DNA of 64,000 nt from Raffaelea ambrosiae (GCA_002778195.1 PCDI01000005.1:518229-582228); one strand, 5' to 3'. Counted from the stretch's first letter, positions 1 to 14,438 are shown. Numbers and translations are program-made. The notes: generated from the letters alone by a model not told the origin.

Positions 1-1250
1 GAGTGCAGAGAAGAAGCTCGACGGGGAAGGGGCGGGAGGTGGCGGCGTATAAAAGAACAATCCAGGGAAGGAGGAAGGCAGGCAAGAAGCCATGAAGAGG
101 TCTGAGGCCGGCCGTGAGAAGGAAGGTACAACTCACCAGGACCTGCCAAAAAAGAAAGGAAACGGCCGCGGGCTCTGCGCAAACAATAAATTGCCGAACA
201 ATTAAATACAATAAAATCGGACAACAAAACACTCGTACACAACACAAATCAGGCAAGTGAACAGCTTGTCTACGCGAATCAGAGCTATGAACAAGCAACT
301 CTGGATGCGACAGGGAAGGCGAGAAGCATCCCAGGTAGACACACAAAAGCATAAAAAGCTAAAAACCACACATCATACAAGCACCCAAATGGTTGTCGTC
401 TCCCGTCGTGCAGACAGCAAATAGGGCGGCTGCCGGAGGGGGGGGGAGGCACGACTGGCGGACAGGGGTCAACCCAGCCGCAGGCGAGCCAATTGGTGCG
501 GACGGCCGAGCTACTCATTCGTACCGGGAGGAGGTATCTTAACGCAGGAGTCGCAGCGAAGAGGTACCTTGCATTTCGCTCGCCTGGAATCGGAGACGAG
601 CCAGACGCAAGGAGAACCGGCCGGCGACACTCGTTGGCTCCGCTACGAGAGACGGCCAGGCAGAGGAATGCGAGAAAGAAAGGAATGGACGGGGATGAAG
701 GAGAGAGAACTAACCGTTGATGAGAAATAACGAGAGAGTCAAAGGACGGGAAATGAAGGGCAGGGACACAGAAAGAACGGCCCTAGACGGTGAACGCACA
801 TGGTACCATGTACTATCTGTCAACTACACCGCAGGCAGTTATCTCACATGCAAAGTGGTATTCCCTGCTGTCCGGGAGCGTGGGCGCAAGGGAAGGAGCG
901 ATGGATCGAGGGACAGGGCGGCCAGGCCGTCAAGCGGACGCCAGGGACGGTTCGAGGTAGAGTGCTGCACGGCATGCGTCGACTTGCCACGCTCTTGCGC
1001 TTGCCAGAAGGCAGCAGAGGGCCGTGTGCGTGCCTGCCGCCACACAGGCCATATGGCAAGAAGCGGTGGACCGCTAAACGAGGCAAGAGCGACCCGCGGA
1101 CCGGCCGTTGTGGGCAGGCGCGGGAGCCCTGAGCAGCGGTTGTATCCAGGGAAGAAGGAGCTGTGTGCTATGTAGCACCCCGTGCACAGGAAGCATCTCA
1201 CATATTGATATCTTACGTCGCCCCGTCTCATAACTAGTAATATCCCGTAG

Positions 1251-1310
1251 CGTCTCGTAGCATCTCATAGCATCTCATAGCATCGCATCGCATCGCATAG
1301 CATCTCACAT
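1251..1310. repeat. 10-base tandem repeat (CATCTCATAG type)
   Basis: Successive units of CATCTCATAG grade into CATCGCATCG and back. The array lies in noncoding DNA and has no visible function. Confidence 0.8.
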
Positions 1311-1708
1311 AGTCTCAGACTCTTTTGTTTCCTTTGTGCCTGTCTAGCTTGTGTCGCGACAGACCCTGCCGGCTCCGTGCTCTCCAACTGCGAGCCATCA
1401 TATCTTTCTCCGTCTCCTTTCTACCTAATCATGTTTGTTTCATTTTAAAACAGCCGCTGTGGCAGTGCACCATTGGCGGCTCTTAACACCCCCTCCATTC
1501 CACGTCACGTCCCCGCCCATCTCACATACAGCTCCTGCCATACTCGTACACACATCCTCTCATAGGATCAGCCTCTGTCGATTCTTCAACTTTGCGCCTT
1601 AGCTCTCCGACGATCTTCGGCGATTTCGTTTCGTCAGGTCGAATCAACAGCCAGCCCGCCGCCGCGTCTTTCTGCTTCCACTTCCCAAAAGAGAGGGAGG
1701 ACATGGGG

Positions 1709-1734
1709 ACACACACACACACACACACACACAC
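1709..1734. repeat. (AC)n microsatellite
   Basis: About 13 uninterrupted AC dinucleotides followed by GC/CA-rich purine-pyrimidine sequence, which is potentially Z-DNA forming. Confidence 0.9.
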
Positions 1735-4328
1735 GCTCTCTCCCAGATGCACGCGCGCGCGCATGCACACACGCACAGTAAGCGGTCTCAGACCCGGGGC
1801 CGCTCTTTTGTTCTCTCTAATCTATTGCCTTTTCATTGCTTCTTTCTGGCTGCAGATGGCGGCGCTGCAGGTCGTCGTGCGAACCAGCCTAGATTGTGGT
1901 CGTCTGACTGGTCGATGGCCTGCTCTGGTCCTGACTACGGTTAGTCCTCATGACTTCTGGGTCTGGTCTTGTGCTGGTGTGGTTCTGGTGTGGTTCTGGT
2001 CCGGGTCTTGGCTGGGTCTTCTCTGGGTCTTGATCTGGCGGGTCTCTGGCTCGGCCTCCTCGCTGGGCCTGACCTGACTGCTCCTCTTTGTCTGTGTTGA
2101 CCCTAGTCTGAGCTCACAATGGCATGGTGGCCGGCATTCTCTGGCCTGTCAGCTTGGCCTGTCAACATGGCCTGTCATGTTGGCTGGCCTCTGAGTTGGG
2201 CCTCCATCCCGGCTTCCATGCCGGCCTTCATGCCGGCCTCCATGTCGGGCCTCCATTTCCGGCCGCTGTCGTTTAGGGGTTCTGTCTGCGGCCTGTCATC
2301 TCCTGGTAGCACCCGTGATACCTCCTGGTGACCCCTCTGGTATGAGTATATTTGGCACTTCTGGCGCCTTGGGCAACACCTCGAGAGCACGTCTGACAAC
2401 CTTTGCCCGAACCAGCAAAACTAATGCATGCGCGCTTGCTTCTTCTCGCTTCATCGCCCGATGTCTTCGCGTCTCTGCGCCTCCGCCGCGTCGTCTTTGC
2501 GTCCTCTGCCTAGAGAGGGCTGAGTGAGAACCAGGCAGGAAACACGACAGGAAACACGAGGCAGCCACCTCCTGCATCTCCATCACTTTCACATCGTCAC
2601 GCCCGCAGCATCATATTGCCTCCCGTCATGCTGTCTGCCTAATGCCAGCTGCCACAAAGTCCCCGACAAAGTCCCAGGCAGAGTCTCGGCCCATCAGCCC
2701 AGTCACACCATCATTCAATCTCTTGCTCGACCAAAGAGTCCCAATGCAGCAGGCGTGGAAGATTCCAGCGTACGACAGTGTGCGATGTACGGTATATGCA
2801 GCCGTTGACTGTCGCCAGTGGCCGACGTCAACAACAGGTCAAGTAAAGTCTGGGACGGCACGGCTGGCTGAAAGAGGGTCTTCTCCCCTCCTTCGCCTGG
2901 CTCTTGCAACCTTCGTGCCCACCCTTCCCCCTGGTCGCTGCAGCCCCCGCGGTACCAAACCGGCCATACGGGTGGCATCCTGCGCCTTGGGAAGTGGGTG
3001 CTGCAGCATGTGCCATTGCTGCACGCTTCAATCACTCTCGTGGCGGTGAGCACACCACCACTCTGCCGCCAGCACATACCGCGTATCTTTCATAGAACCC
3101 GACTATTGGCCATGCAAGCATGACGGTATCTTACAAGACGAGGAATACACTTGCTTGCACATACGATGTGCGAGCAGACCCGGGACGCAACGCGCAGGCC
3201 AGAGGTGGGCTGGCCAGGTGGAGAGGCGTGCCGCTATCAAAGAAGCAGAGAAGATCCAAACCCTTCAAAGCCAAGCACTCCGCAGCCCTCTCGTCACAGT
3301 CTAACAATGCGTTCCGCCGTGCCGTCCGAGGGGCGGGAAGACCAGCCAATGCATGGAACACCAACGTCGGTCGTTCTGGATGAGCCGCCCGCCGAGACTC
3401 AGTTGCATCCGCCATGCGAGGTGTAGGTAGTTGTAGGTGTACTTGGAAGTCTCGAAAGTCTGCTTACAAGTCTACTTGTATGTTGATCTCCTTGCAAGTC
3501 CACTTACAAGCCTACTACTTGTATTGCTTGCGTCTCAATATCGCGTTCTACATACATAGTAGTAGGAGTGCGTAGGTCCCCCTTTCTTCCTGCCGTTCCT
3601 GTCTTACTATTGGCACCCTCTGCAGGCGTGTGGCATCGTCGCTGGGTCCGGGTCCGCCATATGCCGACGGCCGGACAATTAGGCATCCCCTGCCATGCAG
3701 CCAATTGCACGCAAGTCAGTTCTGGCACACACACATAATGAATGACAAAAGGACACCAACGGAAGCTGCGCTGCACGCAGCTGCACAGAGATGTGCAGAA
3801 ATGTACAAGTGCCCTGTGCCAGCCACTTGTGTCATAGGGCATTGCCCACCCAAAAACCAATTCGCCGGGTGGCCACCCAGCCGGCCAATCCAGCCAATCA
3901 AGCCTATCCAGCCAATCCAAGCAACCCTATCCCCTCCACCGAAACCTATGGCTACCGCATCTTCCCTTTTTACAGCAGCCATGTGCCCGCCAGCCCAGAT
4001 TCTGTCCGAGGCTTTCTGTCCCAGCATTTCCCCGGCTGTGCTCACCGACTCGACAGAGCCGACGCGGAATGGAGGCGCCATGCAGGCTCGACACAGAGTC
4101 GGCGCGGAAGTGATGCACACTAACACCGTACTGACGCAGACTGGACACATGGGCGCAGCGACACATGGACACAGACACAGACACAGACAAATTGGACGCA
4201 TAGTTACTAGACACCTAACTAGCCACAATAGTTCACAACACGAAGCACACCTATCACGACGATAAATTTCCAGCACCCGCCGGCGAACAAAAGCAAGAAA
4301 AGCGAGAGAAAAAGTTACAAACTGTTCC

Positions 4329-4393
4329 AAACAAGCCAAACAAGCCAAACAAGCCAGAACGGCCAGAACGGCCAGAACGGCCAGAACGGCCAA
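4329..4393. repeat. 9-base minisatellite, two unit types
   Basis: Three CAAGCCAAA-like units are followed by about five GAACGGCCA units. Because the period is a multiple of three, the array opens long spurious reading frames (Leu-Ala-Val repeats on the minus strand). Confidence 0.8.
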
Positions 4394-7300
4394 GACGAGC
4401 AAAAAAAAAGCTGGCGGGCAGGGCATCCGGCCCAGAAGATCCCAGAAGATGACAGTGCGCCGAAACAACTGCCCGAAACGACGCAAAATATGCTCTACCG
4501 TGTATCTTACACCGTAGAAGCGGCAGGCTAGGGCGACCGGTGTGCGCCTGGTGGAGCTTTCTCTGGAGCTTCCGTCTTCAATCAGAAACACGGGATTTGC
4601 CTGCCGATCGTCTCGCTGTCCCAGTCTCGCTGTCCCAGACCCGTGTTTCCCAGGCCGTCTGCATGGACGGCATCATACTGCTTGTGAGAAAAACTCAGGA
4701 AAATCAGGACAGCCGTGAGATGGAGGGACGGATCATCCAGCCCTGCCGCGGTTGGTGGTGAAGGTTCGGGTGAGGGCGCTTCGTCTGGTGAAAGGGTCTG
4801 GCCAGCTCCAGACCTTGTTGAAAGGTACTTGGCGCAGGCACTGGTGCACGCTTGTTGAATCCACACACACACCCACACACGTACTTTGTACATACGTAGT
4901 AGTACGAGTACGGAAGACTGTGTTATTCGGCGCCCAATCCGTACCCAGCTGGGCAAAGACGGACAAGACACAAAAGAAGACACAAGCATAATGCAAACAA
5001 GGCACAAGGCTTGTGTACTCGTACTCGCATTGTACACACAAGACCAAGCCTGCACAGCCGCCACGGACCCGTCTTCGCCGTCTTGGGTGCCGCATCTGGA
5101 TGAATCGATCCTACCCACAACCGCTCGAGCCAGCCCGTTGAGCCAATTGCAATGGCTCTTTTTGGTCCAAGGGGGGGGTTCTCTCGAAAATGCACTTCTA
5201 GTTTACTCGTACTCTCAATGAGCACCTCGGCTTCCAATTCTCGGTGCAATGATCAAGCTCGGTCCATACGCACACGCCAACTACTTGGTACTATGTACAT
5301 GGTAACTATGGTACACACGATGCTGGCCTTCCCCTCCTGGCTAGATGCTACGTCAGGGTGCTGCCAGCCCATTATTACCGGCACTGTCAGCGGCAGATGC
5401 TTGGCAAGCCGCCCGGCGGCTATTTGTTTATACCGTACGTGGAGTGCTGTGTGTTCTGTTCTTTTTCTTTTTTCCCCTCCCTTTTTTCCATTTGTTCTTA
5501 TTCTGTTTTTGCTTTGCTGGTTTGGGGGTTGGGGTGTTTCTTTTTTTTTTCTTTTTTTTTCTTTGTTTCTTCTTTTCCCATTGCTCCTAAATTTTCTCGC
5601 CTCGTTGCTGCTTGGCGAGTTTTCGTCCCGTGTGATAGTTCACTTTCAACCATTCGAGCTTCTTGACCGGTCGACATTAGCTTTGACACCTCCCTGTCGG
5701 CAGTCTATACTCTCGGCAGAGTTTTCCAAAGTAACACATAGTTTTCACAAGCGGACCGGCAAATTCCATTCTCATTATAAGCCAGCAGGACGTGCCGTGA
5801 ATCTGGACTAGAGCGCGCACATGAATAATACGACAACTGACATGTGAGAGGTGCGCAGTAAGAAAGAGGTGCAAGAGGGTGCCGCAAGACACGAGGTATA
5901 CTATGCCATATGCTATAAGCAAGGCTGAGCCTTCACACACACACACAGCAGATACCCCGTGACCTGGGTGCTGTCACGTCGAGGCTGCGGCGTAAAGCGT
6001 GGGCGCGTGTGTGTTCACACCATTTCGAGCAAATGGTCGTCGTCGCCTGAGCAGAGGCTGCAAACAGCCGCGTCATGTGTTGAGTCCGTATTATGGAGGG
6101 TCGGGTGTGGGAAATACGGAGTAGATATAGTTAACGAAGCAAGTTGAGACACTACGCCGGCTTTCCTCGGTGCCCCCACGTCGCCGACAATGAGCAGCCC
6201 TCAGGCGATGCTTCCGAACAATCCCAATGGAAGCTTCTGGCCCCTCGTCCCCTCCCCGGTCCCATACTACTATTACTGTGTATGTATACTATGTAGCTGC
6301 CGGCAGAATGGACGTGGGCAAGTAGAAAAAAAGGAGCTCCAGATGAGGTCATGGAACGAGAGAGACAGGCATACTGTGCAGGGCCTAGAATGCTAACCCA
6401 TGAGAACTACTAAAGTAATATGCTGTTGGCAAAAGGAGGCGAATGCAACCAACCGCCAACCACGCGCAAGATACGTGTGTCTGCCTTGGATCACATTGGA
6501 CAGCAACTGAAGTTGGTTTTCTATGCTATGTATAGGGTGCCTCGTGTTCGCAGCAGGGACAGGAGGGTTGCAGCGAGGCCTGGTGGACAATGGCTGCCTG
6601 CTCGTAGAACTACTCATCCTAGGTAACCAATGCTCGTAGTAAATGTGTCTGTCTTGAACGTAACTATATAGCACTGACTACTGTGTACTAAGCATTTCAC
6701 GGCCTGCCTGCCTTGTTTTTTGGGTTGTTGTGTTTTGGACTGCGCCCTGTTAACTCATCCGGCCATCTCATGTGTCAGTCGATGTCCTGTCAGCCACAAG
6801 CAACACGATCCACACACCACACGCAGTTTGGCCCCCAAGAGGGGGGAGAGAGAGAGAGAGAGCCGTTGTACGATGCAATGTTTTTTGCCACATCAAGCCT
6901 CGTGCAGCCAACAAGCACAGGGGGGGGGGGTTGGTTTGGTGCAGCCGGTGGGTGCAGTGTGGTGGCCCGTTGGCCCTACGAGTAAGATCCATAGTAATTA
7001 CTAACTATAGTAGTTATACAGCGGCCTGCACACAATACGTGCACGATAACTACTGTACACAGTAAGCTTCTGCAATTGGCTCCCATCGTAGCTTCCGAAA
7101 GAGGACTGTGTCGGAATGTGATCTGCTGTGCCCTATTGTGACCTGTCCAACCCTCTTAAGACACTGCCCAGGCTGTCCCGGATGGGCAAGCCGGGCCTCC
7201 GGGCGAGCGTCCAAAGAAGTAAAAAAAAAAAGGAAAAAAGAAAAAGAAAAAGAAAAACACATGAGCTTCACACATACGAGTAACTAGACTGCACACACAC

Positions 7301-8002
7301 GCTTGTGCAGAGGTCGAGAAAGGACCGGGTGCAAAAGTGCAACAACTGTTGCGTGCAGCCCGTTTTGCGTTTTATGCCCCTTTCTCGTATGGTCGGCTTT
7401 CTTGCCTGGCGGATGGCACTCCGTGCTTGGTTTGGGTGCCCCCAGAAAACACAGCCATCGAAAGGGTTCTGCATTAGCACGCCAGCCCGGTGGTCAGTCC
7501 GGTGGCCAGTTCAGTGGCCAGTCCAGTGGCCCAGGGCCCCAGTTTCCCGCCAGCCGGTTACTAGCCAGCTGCTTCCCAAGCCCAGTTTGTTCTCCGTCTT
7601 TTCAATCTCGTCTGCGCCGCCGCCGCCTCGCCTCCCCCAGCAGGCCATCTCCGGGGAGGGGGGAGACCCGATCATGCAGGCAACACAGCGCTTCGCCTCC
7701 GTCACCATATCTAATCCTCTTGTGACGTAACTATACTATAGTACATGCTCTTGTTTGTTCGAAACAAGTGCATCTCCGCCTGCATCGCCGTCCCCGACGC
7801 CGTTGCCGCCTCCCTCTCTTTTTTTTTTCCTTTTTTTTCTTTCCTTCTTTTTCTTTCTTTTTTCTTTCTCTTTTTGTCTTTGGGCCCATCCGTCCATTCC
7901 CACCCACATGCGCCGCCTCCACACCCCTTACCGGGGAAATAACCAGGCTGGCCCACCATCTTTGTTGGATGACATCTCGGGGGCTTTTGTTTTGGTCTTT
8001 TT

Positions 8003-8075
8003 GTTTCCTGTGTTTCCTGTATTTCCTGTAATTCCTGTATTTCCTGCATTTCCTGCATTTCCTGCATTTCCTGCA
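8003..8075. repeat. 9-base minisatellite (TTTCCTGTA / TTTCCTGCA)
   Basis: About eight tandem 9-base units, changing from TTTCCTGTG/TTTCCTGTA to TTTCCTGCA. The minus strand reads as Gln-Glu-Met repeats, which creates a spurious 274-codon frame. The core TTCCTG is shared with the array at 43992-44045. Confidence 0.85.
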
Positions 8076-9040
8076 GTTGTCTGCATCGTTCTCGTCTTGT
8101 TTGGGAACCAGTGACGGGCCACACAATGGGTCGCCGATCAGGCCATGTCGTAGAAAGCGGTTGTGTATGCCGTCTCCTTGATTGGGCAGAGTAACTACAC
8201 CGCACATAATAGTTACACGCTCCGTACAAAGCGCCTACTCGCACATGCAACACCGTACTTACATACACTCCCACCGTTCGCCCTTCCCCGTTTACACCGT
8301 AGTAATGCTGATCGTCCGTGGCAAACAGGCAACACGACAGAAAGAAAGGGAATATGCCCGAGCCATCAGCCTCCTCGGGCGTAAGTGCAATATCGCAACC
8401 CCAAGATTTGTCGACTCGGCCACACGCAACTAGTATGTACGATACGTACAGTAAATACAGTGTGGTATGGTATGAGCACCGAACGATTTCCCGGAGCACA
8501 GCCGCCGCTTTAAACCCGGGATTGGAGCGTGCCATAAAAACTGGAGACAGTGCAATATCTTTGGGAGCCTCTTTGTTTCTTGTTGGTTTTTGGTCTTTTT
8601 TGGCCTTGCTTCAATTTTCTTGGCTTTTTCTTTTTGGGTTTTTAGATAGTTCCCATATTGTATGCCCTGCAAGTGATAACACAAGATATGACAATCAAGA
8701 AACAAAAGATGGCCACAAAAAAAGAATAGCCTTCCAATACAACAAAGTCCTCTGACAGGATAGGCAAGCATACACACATGAGTAGCTACATCTATGCACA
8801 AAGAGCAACGCATTCGTACACAAACACACGCACGTACACACACATCCGTAGCAGCATCAAAAGGACAGGGAGGTGTGGTGGTCCAGGCTCGGGAGAAATT
8901 GACGATGTCTCCGTTAGTCTCTTAGTCTCTCCATTAGCGACCCGAACTAGACGACCCCAAGAAGATCGAGATCCCCTCTTCTTCGTCTCTACTATGTAGA
9001 GAGGCACCCTCTCTGCTCTCTCGTATGACGAAGAAGAGGA

Positions 9041-9062
9041 GGGGAAGGGGAAGGGGAAGGGG
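9041..9062 (+). other. Potential G-quadruplex motif
   Basis: Four GGGG tracts separated by AA (GGGG-AA repeated), the minimal intramolecular G4 pattern with very short loops. It lies in noncoding DNA with no gene nearby. Confidence 0.6.
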
Positions 9063-12000
9063 AAGGAGAGGAATGGGGAGATGGCGTTTCTGGATTAATC
9101 TAGAGTTGTGCCTTGCATGTATTGATGGCTTTTGTTTGCAATTTTTTTTTTGTTCCTTGTGAGAATGTAGCCTCTCTGACGTCTCTAATTGTATCCCTTT
9201 TCGGCACCCACCTCTATCTCTACGATCATGTCCCTCTTAGCGACCGCTTTATCAGGAAAGAGACTGCTTCGACGGTGGTCCTTTTGTATATGTATATATG
9301 TGTGTGCGTGTGTGTGCGTGGTGTGCGTGTGCATTTATCTCTCCTTTGCAAGCCCGTGTTTCCTCCGTCCCTTTCTGGTCTTACAGGGCGTTGAATGTTT
9401 TTTGTCTCAATTAATATCGGAGCCCTGCCACAAGGGCTGCTGTAAACGTGGCTATGGCAGGTTAACGTGGACAGGCCAAGGGAGGGAGGGAAACATCAAA
9501 AAGACCATACTATGACTACAGTAGAGCCGCAGCAGAACCACTAGAAAGGGAGAGATGGGCTAGTCGATGCAGGCCATGCCCATCCGCGCTCTGTTGGGAG
9601 TTGAAAGACAAAACCATGACAGTGTTTTAAGACGACATTGATGCTTGGAAGAAAAATATCTTGAGGGAAATGAAGCCAATAGACGTCGCTGCGTAGGCTA
9701 CGACAGACACATTGAGGGGCAAAGCCACGTGAAAAGAATGGAAGAAAAAAGAAAAAGATCCGAGGCAAAGCACCACCACACCCACGGGACCACACACGCG
9801 AACAAGGTGTATCTGGGTTCGTGTGCTCGTATTCTAGAATGTGAACAAGGTGCATGCTTTTTCAACAAAGCGATTATTATTTTTTCTGAGGGGGTTTCCC
9901 AATTAGAGATCCATGCACTTTCTTTTTTCTCGATCCCTTTTCTTGGATCTTCTATTTTATTTATTTATCAGCATCATTATTATTTATCCTCCTCGCCGGT
10001 GTCTTTTCCTCCACTATGTAAGTCCCACATCCTGTTTCAATATTTCTTTCTTCTCCTTTATGCTTTTTTTTTTCTACTTTGGTTCCTTTTGCTTGAGTCG
10101 TTGCTTTCTTCTCCCAACCGGCACTTTAATACTGCTTCCCCGTGGTGTCATGAAAACGGGTGGGAAAGACATACAGAAAAAGGAAGAAGCGGAAGAGGAG
10201 CCGGGTGAAGAAGAAACTACAGATATGGCAAAAAGAAACTGCGGTGTGAGATAGAAAGGCTAGAACGTTCTTCTCTCCTTTTTTTCCCCTGAATCTTGTG
10301 TTCATCGCTTTTACCGATTTCTCGGGTTCTCGGTGTGTGTGGTGTGGTCTGGTAAGAGAGTAAAGGACAGCACCAACGTCAGCACACCCTCCTCGGCTGA
10401 GGAATGCTGAAAGCTTGTACAGGATAGGCAGGAGGCACGGAAGAGGTCTGCCGTTGTATAATTTTGGCACACGATCTCTAATACGTAGATGTGCCAATAT
10501 GTGATAGCACAGCTTCGTGATGTCGATGACACAAAATGTTTGTCGACACTGTACACAAAAAAAGGGGCACAATTATCCAAACTTCGCTCAACAATGACAA
10601 TCCTTACATAGACCTGGGCTTGAAAACCCCACAGCTTCAGACGATTTCGACTTCGTGGATGGCTCCTACTACTTGCGTTCGTTGTCACAGCTTGTTTGTC
10701 GAGCCGTGGCTTACGTTTATTACTAGACGGATGCATTCTTCCATATCGTTTTACTGACTACATGTCTATGGTCATCGAAGAGTCCCTGGCCGTTCGCGGT
10801 TCCCAATGTCCGTGCAAATCTTGTAACGCGGTAAATCACCCACCGTAGCACGAATGTCTATTGTTGGGAAGAGCCCGTTGAGAACCAGGTGGTGTTCTCC
10901 TGTCGGGAGGAGCTCCGTTCATTTGGAACAGGTGCAACAATCTGTGATCCTTGCCGCCAATATAGTTGTTTTGATAGAGAAGCAGGGATCGAATTGAATC
11001 TGCGCGTATGTTGTCCAATCGATTTGTTGCAATCCTGGGGATGGTGTGTGTCGCCATTGATGTGGCAAGGCAAACATACGTCCGATTTGTCGTAGACACG
11101 TCTTGGGATAGGGGCAAGGGGGTTAATCAAGGCCGGAAGTACTGTCAATTTGATCCGAACATCATATATGTTAAGAATTCTAGTTTCTGTAACCTATGTG
11201 GATGGTTTGGGTAATTTTATCATATCCTGTCCATGCCCAATTTGCATGGACGTGAGCAGAAGTATGTGAGTGAGGCTGGCAGTGCAACCCAGCCGTCCGT
11301 TGTTACACAAATACGCGACCCATCCTATTCGGTTCCAACATCTAATGGAGAGCCTCCTCCCCCAACAAAGTGAGAACTGATGATGCCTTCTCCCCCCCCC
11401 CCCCCTTTTATTGTGAGCAATTACATGACAGGGCGAATGCTACTAGAACGTCTCCCTCGCCCGTTACATTTCGTACTTGTATTCGGTAAACACACGTAAC
11501 GGTAACATGTACACACAGAAGATAAAAATACTGCCAAATCCCGGGCGAGCTGTTGACATGTCACTGTAGGGAGGTTTGTCGGGTATCGGTCCACTTTATT
11601 AAGAAATTAGGAGCAACCATGATCGGGTTCTCGGATAACCAGGTAGACGGTTATAGAGAGGCACAAAAAGTGACAGATCATATCCAACGGTGCTGGTCAA
11701 GTGGCATCAAAGGTTAAATTTTTTACAAAGCATCGTGTATTTGAAGACCTCGACAAGTTGCTCCTCAGAGACCCTTTCTCTGGAGAAGCACAGTGACAGC
11801 ACAGCAAAACGGTTCACGCGATATAAATGAGCCTACGTCTTCAGTCATCGAGCTTGGGTTGATTGCAACTCTCCACAAGTTGAAACTATCACCATCATGT
11901 GGTCCGTAGCAAATTCATCGGGAGGCCCATATCTGTTTATGCAGGCTACCGGGAACCTGGAGTCTGTGGCAGCCCCAGCTCCGGGAAAACTTTCACCGTG

Positions 12001-12263
12001 TTCTAGACCAGAGTCTCTCATTCCTTCTCGGTGTTTTCAAGTGCTGACAAAACGTGTGGTGAGCCAAGGACGGACACCCGTCGGCTTCCAGAACCCTAGA
12101 CCGAAAGGATCAGGAAGTTTTTATTTTTATTTTTATTTTATATTTATTTTTAATCTTCCTTTCTTCCTTTCTTCCCCCTTTTTTTTGGAGGGAGATAATA
12201 ATGGCTTCACGAATTACAAGAGAGATACTCGGATTTCCATTGGTCAATGGCTTTCTGATCAAA

Positions 12264-12289
12264 CAAGCTACGTGTACACACGTAGCTTG
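12264..12289. repeat. Perfect inverted repeat, 11-bp arms, 4-base loop
   Basis: Arms CAAGCTACGTG and CACGTAGCTTG flank TACA. It could form a DNA cruciform or an RNA hairpin, or be a dimeric protein site. No gene is assigned on either side. Confidence 0.8.
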
Positions 12290-13674
12290 CCCGGACGTGG
12301 TCCATGGCCGATTCACAGTGCGCGCTGTGAGCGAGATCAGTCTACCATGGAACAAGGACTGGGATTTTATGGCAGGAATAGAATCCTGTTCGAGACACCC
12401 ACGAGTAGCTAGCTATGTGAAACTTCTAAAGACAGTGCTGCCGCCTTACATCGCTGGTAAGATTACGCTCATGTCTACGAAAGTCGTGATGCAGCTTGCC
12501 CTGTAAGGACAGTAGTTATTAGTAAATACGGAAGATGGGGGGTATTTATCTCTCGAAACGTTATGCGACTTATAATTAGAACAAAATACAAAGGAGAGAT
12601 GAGCTTCTAGAACGAGATATATACAGGCGGGGCTCTTTCTTGCCTCTGACACCGTTCATTTAGTATCCCGTGTGCCACTTTAAAGGGAGGACTGTACGAC
12701 CAACAGCATCGTCGTTTGGAATGGCTCTTCTGGGCAAGCTTTGGTAGCACGTCAAGTATGGTCCCTTGAGAAATAGTCTCATACACAGCTACGTATTATC
12801 AGAGTGAACCCTTTTCCCCTCCTGGAATGGGATTGATTTTGCCTCCTGCTGCCAAATAGAAATGGCCAGGTCATATGACCAAACCGGCTTACCTATCCCA
12901 TGAACATACAAGAGGCCGAGACTAGACCATTGCCGGTGGCAGTTAATTGATTCACGTGGCACACGGGCAGGGGCTATGTAGAGGAGGAAGAAGGAGCGGG
13001 GTGAGGTCCTTTTGTTGGCCATTATTTTTGCTTGGTCACAGAAGCGAGGCAGGGGTCCGAACTGTCGGCGTCTGTTACTGCTATACATGCTCGGCTCACA
13101 AGATGGTGCACACGGGCGGCATACTTGGAGGCGAAATTGTGAGAGTGTGTAAGCAGGATCTGGCGGATGCAGAGAGGAATTGCCCGATTATGTCGCTTCT
13201 GATCCTAGCTCGAATGCGGTTGGCTTACAGTTTTGGCTTACAGCTGGCTTACAGCAACTACTCGTAGTACGCAGATTCGAACAATCCCCCGGTGTTCGGT
13301 GTTGTCAATCCAATACGGTGCAATCTCAGCTCAACACGAACAAACAAGCAAACATACCATGTACGGCGATAGAAGCGAACACGCCAGGAAGCACAGACGA
13401 AGGAAGGTTGCATGCAGCAGCAATATTTGGGGGTTGGTCGTTGGAGAGAAGCCAATCATGAGGGATTCCGGACGCAAACAGAAAGATGGATAGCAGGAGG
13501 AAGGGGGAGATGGAGAAGAAGGAATTGGGACAGGCAAGGAGGAATAGAAATCAGGCGTGACAACCAGAGAACGCTACAGCGGTAGGTAGGAGCTGAGCAA
13601 GATCAGGGTTACAACAAAGGGGCTGGAGCAACAATAAGATTGCGCAGAGGGAGGTCGTGGATGGGGCCGGAAGG

Positions 13675-13734
13675 CAGACCGCAAGACAGACCGCAAGACA
13701 GACCGCAAGACAGACCGCAAGACAGACCGCAAGA
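13675..13734. repeat. 12-base minisatellite (AGACAGACCGCA)
   Basis: About five near-identical 12-base units in noncoding DNA. They generate Arg-Gln-Thr-Ala repeats in spurious frames on both strands. Confidence 0.85.
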
Positions 13735-14382
13735 GGGGCCGCAGAAGAGACGGCAAAGAAAGTCCGGCCGACAAGCGAGACCGAGATGCAGAGGCCACAG
13801 GATGGTGGCCAAGAGAATCGGGCGAGACAATACAGATCATTAGAAAATACTACCCGGGACGAGAACAGATAAAGTGATACTAGAGCAGAGTTGGACAAAG
13901 CAGGGGAAGGGGATGAGAGATTGGACGACAACCAAAAAAAAAAAAAAAAAAAAAAAAGCACGATGTCAATGAACAGACCGGTGAGGCTTAACTTCTGACG
14001 ATCGTCAACGTGCAGATCTGCACGAGCCGAACAGGGCAGCTGAGGCCTAGGGGATGGATAAAAAAAGGTCAAGTCGCCACAGCTGTACGCAAGGCTGCTG
14101 GGTTGGCATGCAGGCCGAGGAGCCGAAAGGACCAAAGATGGATGACTTTATCGGCTGGCGCTGGCCGGCTGCGGATCTAGTTCAGAAGACGGGGAGTGGT
14201 GGGAGAACGGTGAAGAGAAGTGATGAGTGGTGAGGTTGCAGCGGTGCATGAGCTGCAGGAGAAGTGGCTTGTCAAAGACTGGGCGACTAGGGAGTTGAGA
14301 CTAAGACACGCAACCAATGACGAAACTCTTCAGCAGCGAAGAGTCAACTAGAAGCCACGGAAAGAAGTACCTCGACTGAGCA

Positions 14383-14438
14383 GACTTGGAAGGACTTGGA
14401 AACCCCGGGAAAGACTTGGAAAGACTTGGAAAGACTTG
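14383..14438. repeat. 10-base repeat (GACTTGGAAA)
   Basis: Five imperfect direct copies of GACTTGGAAA or GACTTGGAAG in noncoding DNA. Confidence 0.75.

Larger units (their letters stand above)
1..5900. other. ORF-poor noncoding DNA with low-complexity tracts
   Basis: No open reading frame here has recognisable domains, a plausible splice structure or coding-like composition; the longer frames run through simple repeats. The stretch holds a 10-base repeat near 1251-1310, a CA run at 1709-1734, imperfect CCATGCCGGCC-type repeats near 2203-2265, a 9-base tandem array at 4329-4393 and T-rich tracts near 5460-5580. Several copies of the 8-mer TACTCGTA (either strand) are present, for example at 1541, 4903, 5016 and 5204. 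I see no tRNA-like B box and no transposase or reverse transcriptase motif. Confidence 0.6.
5901..10300. other. ORF-poor noncoding DNA
   Basis: No supportable gene. The stretch contains poly-pyrimidine tracts (7819-7880), a 9-base minisatellite (8003-8075), a run of four GGGG tracts (9041-9062), TG-rich DNA near 9298-9332 and AT-rich T tracts near 9900-10080. Copies of TACGAGTA occur at 6977 and 7275. Long frames on both strands are explained by these tracts. Confidence 0.6.
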